From Flavobacterium sp. NRK1 (GTDB lineage: Bacteria; Bacteroidota; Bacteroidia; Flavobacteriales; Flavobacteriaceae): a DNA stretch of 64,000 nt. Below are positions 47,132 through 55,940 of this stretch, piece after piece. The position numbers and the translations under genes are program-made. The stretch lies in assembly GCF_024054175.1 (NCBI RefSeq), contig NZ_JAMXLA010000001.1:1296528-1360527 (forward strand). The letters run 5' to 3'. Positions within the stretch are counted from its first letter, which is position 1. Each line of letters starts with the position of its first letter. The notes under the pieces were generated by a model that searched no databases, was not told the origin of the DNA, and worked only from the letters and a program-made list of their open reading frames with translations.

Positions 47132-48592
47132 ATGGCATTTATAAGAGACCTCGCAACACACTTTATGAATAGACAGATTTCTGTAGAAATTGATCCTCTT
47201 TTGCTTCCAGATTTGAATACTTTAGATAAAGTGACGACTAGCAGAACAATTAGTATCAACTTATATAAGTTGATATATAGTATAGGAGCTATACAAACCA
47301 GAAGATTTGCGCCTTCAAATAGAATGAAATTCTTAGATAAAGCGGATTTGGTTGAGAAAATTTATTCAAACACAAATGAATTTAGAATTAAAATAGCAGA
47401 GATTCGACAAGCTACAGGTTCGGAAACTTTAAAAACAATTTCGGAGGATTTTGGGGTTGGAATTTCTGTGGCAATTTCTGAAAAACTTTTTAATATTAAG
47501 ACTTCTACAATCCAGAGGATTTATGGGAATACTAAACGTCCGGATTGGAAATGTCAGATGGTAGACGATAGAGTTCTAGTTGTCGAATCCAAAGGTGCAA
47601 TTAGTATTCAAACGTCTAATAGACAACAGGCTAATGCGATTGCGCAAAAAAATAGAGAAACGGGAGATATTAAAGTGGCTTCTCTAACAATTTTGAATGA
47701 GGATAGAATTAGTGCCAGTAGATTTATAGATCCTCCTATATCTAATGGTGAAACTTCTCCAATTATGGAAAATCATATTTTAAGAGCGGGTCATTACGCT
47801 TCTGTGTTTAGTTTTTTAGGGAATAGTAGATTGAGTAAATATTATTCTCAAATGAGGAAAAGGTTAGAAGGTTCAATTACTTTAACTGAACAAAATTTAA
47901 AAAATAGGGACTTTAAAGATTTACTGTTTAACGGTCCTATAGTTAACTATGCTAATAAAAATTTTGTTGGGTCATTTTATAAAATTGGTGGTCAAAAATT
48001 TTTATTTGTAGGGATTGATAGAGAATTACTTTCATATGAAGGATTTCTTAATTTTCGAGAGTATGAAGAAGATCTAGATATGGAAAATTCTAACAGCCAC
48101 TATATTTTATATAAAGACGGTGTCTTAATAATTGAAATAAATGATATTGAACAATATTCAGATATTGTTGATATTCAAACTATAAATAATTATCAAGATA
48201 AAATTACAATTAGTGATATTGATGAAATGAATGAACTTTCATTCTCTAAGTTTTTTAAATATATACTTGAAAAGAATCATTTTACTGAAATTACAGATGT
48301 GTCATTAAGAAATGATACTGGGGTCGACTTATCGGCAAAATATAATGACATAAAGTGTTTTTTTGAATTTAAAATTTTGAAGAGGAAAAAAATTTCATTG
48401 TTAGAATCGAAATTTTTAAACAATCACAACTATGAAAATAGTAAATTGATTTTTATTACGAATGCCATTGTAAATAATAATGATTTAGCTCGTAATTTAA
48501 ATATCATTATTATTGATAGAAATAAACTCGAATATCTTATTAAAAATAAAACTTCATTACAAGAGATATTAGATTTGCAAAAAAATAATTAA
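47132..48592 (+). CDS. Accessory protein with two PD-(D/E)XK nuclease-like motifs
   Basis: 486 aa, no family recognised. Two sites look like PD-(D/E)XK cores: P137-D138 with E152-S-K154 (VVESKG), and D399 (TGVDL) with E412-F-K414 (FEFK), the second in an Mrr-like setting with the ISLLESKFLNN stretch after it. GC and codon use are clearly lower than in the flanking genes recA and trhO, indicating horizontal transfer. It stands alone between two core genes. Probable DNA-degrading or restriction-type defence enzyme; this is inference. Not seen: a methylase, helicase or specificity subunit. Confidence 0.6.
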   Translation: MAFIRDLATHFMNRQISVEIDPLLLPDLNTLDKVTTSRTISINLYKLIYSIGAIQTRRFAPSNRMKFLDKADLVEKIYSNTNEFRIKIAEIRQATGSETLKTISEDFGVGISVAISEKLFNIKTSTIQRIYGNTKRPDWKCQMVDDRVLVVESKGAISIQTSNRQQANAIAQKNRETGDIKVASLTILNEDRISASRFIDPPISNGETSPIMENHILRAGHYASVFSFLGNSRLSKYYSQMRKRLEGSITLTEQNLKNRDFKDLLFNGPIVNYANKNFVGSFYKIGGQKFLFVGIDRELLSYEGFLNFREYEEDLDMENSNSHYILYKDGVLIIEINDIEQYSDIVDIQTINNYQDKITISDIDEMNELSFSKFFKYILEKNHFTEITDVSLRNDTGVDLSAKYNDIKCFFEFKILKRKKISLLESKFLNNHNYENSKLIFITNAIVNNNDLARNLNIIIIDRNKLEYLIKNKTSLQEILDLQKNN

Positions 48593-48611
48593 AGTTTAAT
48601 ATAAAAACTCC

Positions 48612-48619
48612 TACCTTTG
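48612..48619 (+). promoter_or_regulatory. -7 promoter element ahead of trhO
   Basis: TACCTTTG matches the Bacteroidetes -7 consensus, giving a leader of about 55 nt before the ATG at 48680. Confidence 0.5.
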
Positions 48620-48679
48620 CAGCCGGTTCCGCCATTGTGAACCGGTACATACTGAATATCTCACTTAAAATTGTATAGC

Positions 48680-50035
48680 ATGCAACTGTTCAACACTTTA
48701 AGCGCAGAAGAAAGAACCGCTCTTATTGAAGAAAGCGGAAAACAGCGCCTTACTCTGTCTTTCTATGCCTACGCCAAAATTTCTGACCCAAAACAATTTC
48801 GCGATTCGCTTTTCCTTGCCTGGAACCCTCTGGAGGTATTAGGAAGGATATATGTTGCCACCGAAGGTATTAATGCCCAGCTTTCGCTTCCGGCAGATCA
48901 TTTCTACGAATTTAAAGACCATTTAGATACTATACCTTTTCTTAACGGCATACGCCTTAACGTTGCTGTAGAACAGGACGACCTTTCGTTTTTAAAGCTT
49001 ACTATTAAGGTGCGCGACAAAATTGTTGCCGACGGCCTTAACGATGAAACCTTTGATGTAATGAACAAAGGGATTCACCTGCGTGCCAACGACTTCAACA
49101 AAATGCTTGAAGACCCTAACACCATAGTGGTAGATATGCGTAACCATTACGAAAGTGAAATTGGCCACTTCCGTGGTGCCATTACTCCGGATGTGGATAC
49201 TTTCAGGGAATCGCTGCCAATTATAGAAAATCAGCTTGCCGACCATAAAGAAGATAAAAACCTGTTGATGTATTGTACGGGCGGTATCCGCTGCGAAAAG
49301 GCATCGGCATTTTTTAAGCACAAGGGTTTTAAAAATGTATATCAGCTTGAAGGCGGTATTATAGAATATACCCGCCAGATTAAAGAAGAAGGGCTGGAAA
49401 GCAAATTTATTGGTAAAAACTTTGTGTTTGACCACAGGCTGGGCGAACGCATTACAGAAGATATTGTGTCGCAGTGCCACCAGTGCGGTAAACCGTGCGA
49501 TAATCATACCAATTGTGCCAATGAGGCTTGCCACCTGCTGTTTATTCAGTGTGATGAGTGCAAGGCTGCGTCAGACAATTGCTGTTCTGAAGCTTGCCAG
49601 GATATTTTCCACCTGCCGGAAGAAGAGCAGAGAGCGCTTCGACGTGGTGTTATGAATGGCAACATGATCTTTAAAAAAGGGAAATCTGACCGTTTGAAAT
49701 TCAAGAAAACAGGCGAGGCAGTATCAGACGTTGCATTGGCATCGGCACCAAAAACCAAAACGGTACGCCCAAGAATTAAAAAAACGCTTGTAGGTAAAGG
49801 CGAGCATTATTTTCCTAAAGCAAGTGTGGGCCAGTTTATTATAGAAAATCAGGAGCTTCATGCCGGCGATACAGTTATCATTTCTGGTCCTACCACCGGA
49901 GAGCAGCAACTTGTAATAGAACAGATGCGGGTTAACGGTCAGGAAGGTACTGTAGCGGTAAAAGGTGACAGGGTAACCTTTAGCCTGCCGTTCAGGATTC
50001 GCCTTTCCGATAAATTGTTTAAAGTAATAGGGTAA
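48680..50035 (+). CDS. trhO: tRNA uridine(34) hydroxylase (rhodanese family) with C-terminal extension
   Basis: 451 aa from the ATG at 48680; an in-frame TTG at 48671 is ignored. An N-terminal UPF0176-type domain is followed by a rhodanese domain with active Cys199 in MYCTGGIRC, then a Cys cluster of zinc-ribbon type (CHQCGKPC, CANEAC, CDECK). TrhO makes the 5-hydroxyuridine precursor of wobble U34 modification. The last 75-80 residues (PKASVGQFIIENQELHAGD, IISGPTTGEQQ, DKLFKVIG) resemble the C-terminal barrel of U32-family (TrhP) proteins; this fusion is noted as a finding. Confidence 0.87.
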   Translation: MQLFNTLSAEERTALIEESGKQRLTLSFYAYAKISDPKQFRDSLFLAWNPLEVLGRIYVATEGINAQLSLPADHFYEFKDHLDTIPFLNGIRLNVAVEQDDLSFLKLTIKVRDKIVADGLNDETFDVMNKGIHLRANDFNKMLEDPNTIVVDMRNHYESEIGHFRGAITPDVDTFRESLPIIENQLADHKEDKNLLMYCTGGIRCEKASAFFKHKGFKNVYQLEGGIIEYTRQIKEEGLESKFIGKNFVFDHRLGERITEDIVSQCHQCGKPCDNHTNCANEACHLLFIQCDECKAASDNCCSEACQDIFHLPEEEQRALRRGVMNGNMIFKKGKSDRLKFKKTGEAVSDVALASAPKTKTVRPRIKKTLVGKGEHYFPKASVGQFIIENQELHAGDTVIISGPTTGEQQLVIEQMRVNGQEGTVAVKGDRVTFSLPFRIRLSDKLFKVIG

Positions 50036-50122
50036 CTCCTTAATTATATACTACCTGAAAAACCTGCATGAAAGTGCAGGTTTTTTTTGTTTTACTGTAC
50101 TGTATTAAGGTGTGAGTACACC

Positions 50123-50217
50123 TTCCTCTCCTGTGGAGGGGTACCCGTAGGGTGGGGTGGTTAATTATTGAGATTGAACCATCCCGGCTTTCAGCCAGCC
50201 CTCCAAGGGAGGGGAAA
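50123..50217. repeat. Palindromic interspersed repeat, copy 1
   Basis: 95-nt GC-rich element. Arms 50154-50162 and 50177-50185 pair as GGGGTGGTT/AACCATCCC (one wobble); the outer TTCCTCTCC and GGGAGGGG ends also pair. It differs from copy 2 at few positions. Known palindromes of this wording are common in Flavobacteriaceae intergenic DNA (from memory). Confidence 0.85.
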
Positions 50218-50285
50218 CTGAGCATTTGCTTAACACCACGAAGTTTAATGCCTTAGATTTATTCAGGTTTAAGTTATTAGTAAAC

Positions 50286-50380
50286 TTTCCCCTCCTGTGG
50301 AGGGGTACCCGCAGGGTGGGGTGGTTAATTAGTGTGATTGAACCACCCCGGCTTTCAGCCAGCCCTCCAAGGGAGGGAAA
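50286..50380. repeat. Palindromic interspersed repeat, copy 2
   Basis: 95-nt element, same orientation as copy 1, starting 163 nt after it. Perfect inner arms 50318-50326 and 50341-50349 (GGGGTGGTT/AACCACCCC). Outer arms TTTCCCCTCC and GGGAGGGAAA pair with one slip. Confidence 0.85.
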
Positions 50381-50526
50381 GGCGTTATAAATCAACCCAC
50401 TCTGTCTCATTCACACCCCGTCCACAGCGATTAACATCTTTCCGGTAAAAAAATACTATCTTTACCCGCAAAAACGTTTTACGAACAAGTAGCGGTAAGG
50501 CCGCGATCTATATATAAACACGAACT

Positions 50527-51990
50527 ATGGCATGTACAAACTGTTCTACGGGATCCAAAGACGGAACACCCAGAGGATGTAAAAATAACGGCACCTGCGG
50601 AACGGACAGTTGTAATAAACTAACTGTTTTTGACTGGCTGTCTAATATGAGCCTTCCGGGAGGCGAAGCGCCTTTTGACTGTGTTGAGGTGCGCTTTAAG
50701 AACGGACGAAAAGAATTTTACCGCAATAGTGAAAAACTGACTTTAAGTATTGGTGATATTGTTGCTACGGAGGCTTCTCCGGGGCATGATATAGGCATTG
50801 TAACCTTAACCGGTGAACTGGTTAAGATTCAGATGAAGAAAAAGAATACTAAAGACAATAGTGAAATAGCTAAAATATACAGAAAAGCGTCTCAAAAAGA
50901 TATTGATATCTGGAGCGAAGCCCGCGCCAAAGAAGAACCTATGAAGGTTGTGGCAAGGGAAATTGCAATACGCCTTAATCTTGAAATGAAAATATCTGAT
51001 ATTGAATTTCAGGGAGACGGGTCTAAGGCTACATTCTATTATACGGCAAACGACCGTGTGGATTTCCGCCAGCTTATTAAAGATTTTGCACGTGAATTCA
51101 GCACCCGTATCGAGATGAAACAGGTAGGCTTCCGCCAGGAGGCTGCACGTTTGGGTGGTATTGGGTCATGCGGGCGTGAGCTTTGCTGCTCTACATGGCT
51201 AACCGATTTCAGGAGTGTAAATACTTCGGCAGCGCGTTACCAGCAGTTATCGTTAAATCCGCAAAAACTGGCAGGCCAGTGTGGTAAGCTTAAATGCTGT
51301 TTAAATTATGAACTGGATACCTACCTGGATGCGCTGAAAGGTCTGCCGGATATGGATACTAAAGTTTATACCGAAAAAGGCGATGCTGTATGCCAGAAAG
51401 TAGATATTTTTAAAGGCCTTATGTGGTTTGCCTATACTAATAATATGGCGCACTGGCACGTGCTTAAAGCAGAGCAGGTAAAGGAAATAATAGAGCTTAA
51501 TAAACTAAAGCAGCGCGTATCTTCGTTAGAGGATTATGCCGTGGAAGAAGTGGCTCCTGAGGTTGAAAAAACCTTCCAGAATGCTATGGGCCAGGACAGC
51601 CTTACGCGTTTTGACACGCCGAAGAAAAAGAAAAGGCCTAACAAAGACAAAAAGCGTGAGCATATTATAGCTAAAAAGGAAGACAGGCCTGCAGGTGAAA
51701 AACCTGCAAGTGACAGGAAACCTCATGGCGAAAGGCCCGCAAGGAGTAACAACAGGCCCGAAAGAAACAACGATAATAAGCTGGCAGGTGAAAGAAGGCC
51801 TAACACCAGACCTGTAGGCGAAAGAAAACCTAACGAAAGGAATAATAATAACGAAAGGCCTGCCGGAGAAAGGAAGCCTAACGAAAGAAATAACAACCGA
51901 AACCATAACAACAGGAATGGCAATAAAAAAAATCCTAACGATAAAAATGGTAACGACAAAAATGCAGGCAGCAACAATCCTGCGGAATAG
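50527..51990 (+). CDS. ricT: RicT-like PSP1 domain protein with Cys-rich N-terminus
   Basis: 487 aa. Cys-rich N-terminus (C3, C6, C18, C24, C29), then the PSP1 core with signatures IGSCGRELCCSTWL and CGKLKCCLNYE, which in RicT bind a [4Fe-4S] cluster. After residue 360 the chain is low-complexity and basic: repeats of AGERKPNERNN type, likely disordered and RNA-binding. RicT acts with RicA and RicF in Firmicutes on RNase Y-dependent RNA processing; neither partner is visible here. The gene is followed by, and overlaps, gldH. Confidence 0.85.
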   Translation: MACTNCSTGSKDGTPRGCKNNGTCGTDSCNKLTVFDWLSNMSLPGGEAPFDCVEVRFKNGRKEFYRNSEKLTLSIGDIVATEASPGHDIGIVTLTGELVKIQMKKKNTKDNSEIAKIYRKASQKDIDIWSEARAKEEPMKVVAREIAIRLNLEMKISDIEFQGDGSKATFYYTANDRVDFRQLIKDFAREFSTRIEMKQVGFRQEAARLGGIGSCGRELCCSTWLTDFRSVNTSAARYQQLSLNPQKLAGQCGKLKCCLNYELDTYLDALKGLPDMDTKVYTEKGDAVCQKVDIFKGLMWFAYTNNMAHWHVLKAEQVKEIIELNKLKQRVSSLEDYAVEEVAPEVEKTFQNAMGQDSLTRFDTPKKKKRPNKDKKREHIIAKKEDRPAGEKPASDRKPHGERPARSNNRPERNNDNKLAGERRPNTRPVGERKPNERNNNNERPAGERKPNERNNNRNHNNRNGNKKNPNDKNGNDKNAGSNNPAE

Positions 51991-52462
51991 CCTTATGGCT
52001 GCGGGCCTGCTTGTTCTTGTTAGCTCCTGCGATAAAAAAAGGGTATTTGACGAGTATAAGTCTCTGGACGGCAAGTGGAAAAAAAATGATACCATATCAT
52101 TTAGCTTTGAGCAGAAAGACACCGTGTCAAAATATAACCTGTTTATTAACGTTAGAAATAATAACAGTTATCCGTACAATAACCTGTTTCTTATAGTGCA
52201 GCTGCAACAGCCTGATACGAAACTTGTGAAGGTGGATACGCTGGAATATCCTATGGCAAACCCTGATGGCAGCCTTATGGGAGAAGGCTTTACCGATATT
52301 AAGGAAAGCAAGTTGTGGTATAAGGAAAATGTAAAGTTTCCTAAGCCCGGCAAATATACCGTTAGCATTCAGCACGCCGTTAGAAAAGGCGGGGAAGTGC
52401 CGGGTGTTGAAGAACTGGACGGAGTTACAGATGTAGGTTTCAGGATTGAATCAATTGAATAA
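51962..52462 (+). CDS. gldH: Gliding motility lipoprotein GldH
   Basis: 166 aa from the ATG at 51962 (MQAATILRNSLMAAGLLVLVSSC); an upstream ATG at 51917 and an internal one at 51995 are less likely, since the latter leaves a signal peptide without positive charge. Lipobox VSSC at about Cys23. The mature protein (YKSLDGKWKKNDTISFSFEQKDT, NNLFLIVQLQQPDT) is GldH, required for gliding and chitin use in F. johnsoniae. It overlaps ricT by 29 nt and precedes the PBP gene by 9 nt. Confidence 0.9.
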   Translation: MQAATILRNSLMAAGLLVLVSSCDKKRVFDEYKSLDGKWKKNDTISFSFEQKDTVSKYNLFINVRNNNSYPYNNLFLIVQLQQPDTKLVKVDTLEYPMANPDGSLMGEGFTDIKESKLWYKENVKFPKPGKYTVSIQHAVRKGGEVPGVEELDGVTDVGFRIESIE

Positions 52463-52471
52463 TAATTAGCA

Positions 52472-54784
52472 ATGGCAGCAAAAAAGAATAATAGCAAAAC
52501 ACCTGATTATTCGAGTTATGTAAAGAAATTCTGGAAGATATTTGGTATAGGCCTTTTATCGGTCTTTCTTTTCTTCCTTTTAGCCTCATGGGGGGTATTT
52601 GGCAAAATGCCAAGCTTTGACCAGCTTGAAAACCCCGACTCTAATGTGGCAACAGAAATTATATCTGAAGATGGCGAAACCATAGGTAAGTTTTACCTTG
52701 AAAACCGTACGCCTGTAAAATATGCCGATTTGCCTAAATGCCTTGTTGATGCTTTGGTTTCTACCGAAGATGAGCGCTTTTTTGAGCATTCGGGTATAGA
52801 TACAAGGGGTACGCTAAGGGCTATGGTAACCCTTGGCGCAAGCGGAGGTGCAAGTACTATTACACAACAGCTTGCCAAAAACCTTTTTCATGGCGAGGGG
52901 TCTAAAAACCTTTTAATGAGGGTAATTCAAAAAGCTAAAGAATGGATTATTGCAACCAAACTTGAAAGGCAGTATACCAAAGAAGAAATTATTGCAATGT
53001 ACCTTAATACTGTAGATTTTGTGAACCATGCGGTGGGCATACGTTCTGCATCTAAAGTATATTTTGGTAAAGAACCCAAAGACCTGAAAGTTGAAGAGGC
53101 TGCAGTGTTGGTTGGAATGCTTAAAAACCCGTCTTACTTTAACCCAATGAGGGAAAAAAGAAAAGAACTTGTTTTTAACAGAAGAAATACGGTTTTAAGC
53201 CAGATGGTTAAAAATGGTAAACTGGAAGAGTCTGTAAAAGTAAAACTGGCTGCACAGCCTGTGAAGACAAATTATAATCCGGAAAGCCATAATGAAGGAG
53301 TTGCTACTTATTTCAGGGAGTACCTTAGGGATTACATGAAAAAATGGGTTAAGGATAATCCTAAGGAAGATGGTACTGAATATGATATTTACCGTGACGG
53401 TTTAAAAATATATACTACTATAGATTCTAAAATGCAGAAATATGCTGAGGAAGCTGTACATGAACACCTGGCTAACCTTCAGGAAGAATTTTTTATTCAG
53501 CAAAAGAAAAATAAAAATGCACCTTTCGTAAATATTTCTGATGATGAAACCCAAAGGATTTTAAGCAGGGCTATGCGTGCTTCTGAGCGCTGGAGGGTAA
53601 TGAGCGAGCAGGGTATAAGTGAAGATAAGATCATAGCTTCATTTAAAGTTAAAACAGATATGACGGTATTTACCTGGAAAGGTGAACGTGATACTATTAT
53701 GACCCCGATGGACTCTATCCGCTATTATAAGCATTTCCTGCAAACAGGTTTAATGTCTATGAATCCTCAGGACGGTCATGTTAAAGCGTGGGTAGGCGGT
53801 ATAGATTATAAGCATTTTCAGTATGACCATGTGGCACAGGGTGCAAGGCAGGTAGGTTCTACTTTTAAACCTTTTGTATATGCAACGGCTATTGAGCAGG
53901 TACATATATCACCTTGTGATTCTGTAGTAGATGCTCCTTTTAGCATTCCCAAAGGTAAATATGGCATAGATGCCGACTGGAATCCTCACAACTCAAACGG
54001 AAAGTTTCAGGGTGTAGTTACCTATAAATATGCGCTGGCGCACTCTATAAACACTGTATCAGCTAAACTTATAGATAAGGTTGGACCTAAAGCAGTAGTA
54101 GATCTTACTAAAAAACTGGGTGTGAGCTCAAGTATTCCTGAACAGCCTGCTATTGCACTGGGAGCAGTAGAAATTACTGTTAGTGACATGGTTGCGGCTT
54201 ATAGTACATTTGCCAACCAGGGTGTTTACATTAAACCCGTAGTGATTACCAAAATAGAAGATAAGAACGGAATTTTGCTATATCAAAGCCAGACACAGAC
54301 AAAAGATGTTTTAAGTAAAGATATTGCCTATGCAGTGATAAAACTGCTTGAAGGTGTTACCGAAAGCGGATCTGGAGCTAGGCTTAAATGGGGCGGTGCC
54401 GGAGGTACAGGCTATAACCGTATGACGGGTTATCCATATAAAATTGTTAATCCTGTTGCAGGTAAAACAGGTACAACACAAAACCAGTCTGATGGTTGGT
54501 TTATGGGTATGGTACCTAATCTTGCCACGGGTGTATGGGTTGGTAATGAAGATCGTTCTGCACACTTCAAGAGCCTTATTTATGGGCAGGGTGCTACTAT
54601 GGCATTACCAATATGGGGCTTGTTTATGAAAAAGTGCTATGCAGATGATACTATGGTATATAAAATCTCTCAAAAACCATTTGAACGTCCGGCTAATCTT
54701 TCTATTCGGGTAGATTGCGCCAAAGCTGTTGTTAAAGACAGTACGAGCACTGACAGCCTCGGATTAGACGAGTTTGATTTTTAA
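52472..54784 (+). CDS. Class A penicillin-binding protein (PBP1A-type)
   Basis: 770 aa. A short cytoplasmic tail and one membrane helix (about 22-44), then a GT51 glycosyltransferase domain with EDERFFEHSGID and ITQQLAKN, a linker, and a transpeptidase domain with active Ser in GSTFKPF and KTGTT. It polymerises and cross-links peptidoglycan in the periplasm. A terminator follows 3 nt after the stop. Confidence 0.95.
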   Translation: MAAKKNNSKTPDYSSYVKKFWKIFGIGLLSVFLFFLLASWGVFGKMPSFDQLENPDSNVATEIISEDGETIGKFYLENRTPVKYADLPKCLVDALVSTEDERFFEHSGIDTRGTLRAMVTLGASGGASTITQQLAKNLFHGEGSKNLLMRVIQKAKEWIIATKLERQYTKEEIIAMYLNTVDFVNHAVGIRSASKVYFGKEPKDLKVEEAAVLVGMLKNPSYFNPMREKRKELVFNRRNTVLSQMVKNGKLEESVKVKLAAQPVKTNYNPESHNEGVATYFREYLRDYMKKWVKDNPKEDGTEYDIYRDGLKIYTTIDSKMQKYAEEAVHEHLANLQEEFFIQQKKNKNAPFVNISDDETQRILSRAMRASERWRVMSEQGISEDKIIASFKVKTDMTVFTWKGERDTIMTPMDSIRYYKHFLQTGLMSMNPQDGHVKAWVGGIDYKHFQYDHVAQGARQVGSTFKPFVYATAIEQVHISPCDSVVDAPFSIPKGKYGIDADWNPHNSNGKFQGVVTYKYALAHSINTVSAKLIDKVGPKAVVDLTKKLGVSSSIPEQPAIALGAVEITVSDMVAAYSTFANQGVYIKPVVITKIEDKNGILLYQSQTQTKDVLSKDIAYAVIKLLEGVTESGSGARLKWGGAGGTGYNRMTGYPYKIVNPVAGKTGTTQNQSDGWFMGMVPNLATGVWVGNEDRSAHFKSLIYGQGATMALPIWGLFMKKCYADDTMVYKISQKPFERPANLSIRVDCAKAVVKDSTSTDSLGLDEFDF

Positions 54785-54787
54785 TAC

Positions 54788-54816
54788 AAAACGCCTTCTT
54801 ATGAGGGCGTTTTTTT
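54788..54816 (+). terminator. Rho-independent terminator after the PBP gene
   Basis: 11-bp stem (54788-54798 with 54803-54813, one G:T pair), short loop, seven T. Confidence 0.88.
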
Positions 54817-54849
54817 ATATATTTATCCGCGAAAACTAAATTCTGTTGT

Positions 54850-55551
54850 ATGATTAATAAAAAAGTACAAAATGTTGGCGAAGCGCTGCACGATATAAAA
54901 GATGGTATGACCATTATGCTTGGCGGCTTTGGGCTTTGCGGTATTCCTGAAAACAGTATTGCCGAACTGGTAAAAAAGGGCACTACAAATCTTACCTGTA
55001 TTTCTAACAATGCCGGGGTAGATGATTTTGGACTTGGATTACTGCTTCAAAAAAAACAAATAAAAAAAATGATATCGTCTTATGTAGGCGAAAATGCAGA
55101 ATTTGAAAGACAGATGCTTAGCGGAGAGCTTGAGGTAGAACTTACGCCACAAGGTACCCTTGCCGAAAAATGCCGCGCTGCACAAGCCGGTATTCCTGCT
55201 TTTTATACACCTGCGGGTTACGGAACTGAAGTTGCCGAAGGTAAAGAAGCAAGAGAGTTTAATGGCAAAATGCATATAATGGAAGAGGCCTATAAAGCTG
55301 ATTTTGCTATTGTAAAAGCGTGGAAAGGTGATGAAGCGGGTAACCTGATATTTAAAGGCACTGCCAGAAATTTTAATTCATGTATGGCTGGTGCGGCAAA
55401 AATTACCATTGCCGAAGTTGAAGAACTTGTTCCTGCAGGAACACTGGATCCTAATCAGATACATATACCGGGGATATTCGTAAAAAGAATTTTCCAGGGG
55501 GAAAAGTATGAGAAAAGAATTGAACAACGAACTGTAAGAAAGCGATCTTAA
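54850..55551 (+). CDS. scoA: 3-oxoacid CoA-transferase subunit A
   Basis: 233 aa. [13 protein letters not shown] is the signature of subunit A of succinyl-CoA:3-ketoacid CoA-transferase; [13 protein letters not shown] and [16 protein letters not shown] complete the family pattern. With ScoB it transfers CoA from succinyl-CoA to acetoacetate. Normally scoA and scoB are adjacent; here 434 nt intervene, holding a four-helix-bundle gene and repeats. Confidence 0.95.
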   Translation: MINKKVQNVGEALHDIKDGMTIMLGGFGLCGIPENSIAELVKKGTTNLTCISNNAGVDDFGLGLLLQKKQIKKMISSYVGENAEFERQMLSGELEVELTPQGTLAEKCRAAQAGIPAFYTPAGYGTEVAEGKEAREFNGKMHIMEEAYKADFAIVKAWKGDEAGNLIFKGTARNFNSCMAGAAKITIAEVEELVPAGTLDPNQIHIPGIFVKRIFQGEKYEKRIEQRTVRKRS

Positions 55552-55592
55552 TTAAACAATGTAACAATTGTTTAATGTAGCAATTACTCTGC
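55552..55592. repeat. Left flanking repeat of the four-helix-bundle cassette
   Basis: Starts directly after the scoA stop. 9-bp perfect inverted repeat (55552-55560 with 55567-55575) around GTAACA, containing the core CAATGTAACAAT shared with the right flank (in reverse complement) and with the atpA-atpG gap. Confidence 0.75.
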
Positions 55593-55940
55593 ATGAATAA
55601 AGAGAATATTGTAGTAACAAAATCAGTAGAATTTGCTTTAGGGATAATTTCATATTGCGAATTGTTGGAAAGCCATAAAAAATTTATTGTGGCAAACCAG
55701 CTTCTTAAATCAGGAACAAGTGTTGGTGCTAATATTCATGAAGCTCAAAATGCTGAAAGCAGAGCAGATTTTATTCATAAGGTAAAAATTGCAGCCAAAG
55801 AAATTGAAGAAACTAAATACTGGCTTTTATTATGCGAAAGAGCATCATCCTATCCTTTTGATGAAAGCCTTAAGACCAAAATTAATGAATTGGGATTGAT
55901 TGTTTATAAAATCCTAAGTACCAGTAAAACTAATATGTAG
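55593..55940 (+). CDS. Four-helix-bundle protein (23S-rRNA-intervening-sequence / Avd-like)
   Basis: 115 aa, predicted four antiparallel helices. KSVEFALGIISYCELLES, LLKSGTSVGANIHEAQNAESRADFIHK and AAKEIEETKYWLLLCERA are the diagnostic pattern of the IVP/S23 family (TIGR02436) whose members are carried by insertions in 23S rRNA genes and whose relatives (Avd) assist diversity-generating retroelements. No rRNA or reverse transcriptase is near. It lies in the scoA-scoB intergenic space, flanked on both sides by related repeats, so it looks like a small inserted cassette. Biochemical function unknown; basic surface helices suggest nucleic-acid binding. Confidence 0.9.
   Translation: MNKENIVVTKSVEFALGIISYCELLESHKKFIVANQLLKSGTSVGANIHEAQNAESRADFIHKVKIAAKEIEETKYWLLLCERASSYPFDESLKTKINELGLIVYKILSTSKTNM

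Larger units (their letters stand above)
50036..50526. other. Intergenic region of 491 nt with two palindromic repeats
   Basis: No convincing gene. Besides two repeat copies (50123-50217, 50286-50380) it contains a T-run at 50082-50093 after a short stem (50055-50082) that may terminate trhO, and AT-rich sequence ahead of ricT with a TATCTTTA element (50456-50463), a degenerate -7. Short open frames on the minus strand arise from the palindromes. Confidence 0.75.

Noticed and set aside
48992..49534. 180-codon open frame on the minus strand inside trhO
   Set aside because: Fully antisense to trhO, with no family features; arises from the codon bias of the real gene.
50123..50380. CRISPR array
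   Set aside because: Only two long palindromic copies 163 nt apart, no regular spacers and no cas genes.
51660..51960. Tandem DNA repeat or mobile element in the ricT 3' part
   Set aside because: The units are degenerate in-frame peptide repeats with variable codons, explained by a disordered protein tail.
51526..52122. 198-codon open frame on the minus strand over ricT/gldH
   Set aside because: It mirrors the low-complexity RicT tail, giving Phe/Val/Ile-rich nonsense; ricT and gldH are firmly identified.
55593..55940. Diversity-generating retroelement
   Set aside because: The four-helix-bundle protein resembles Avd, but there is no reverse transcriptase, template repeat or variable repeat in the window.
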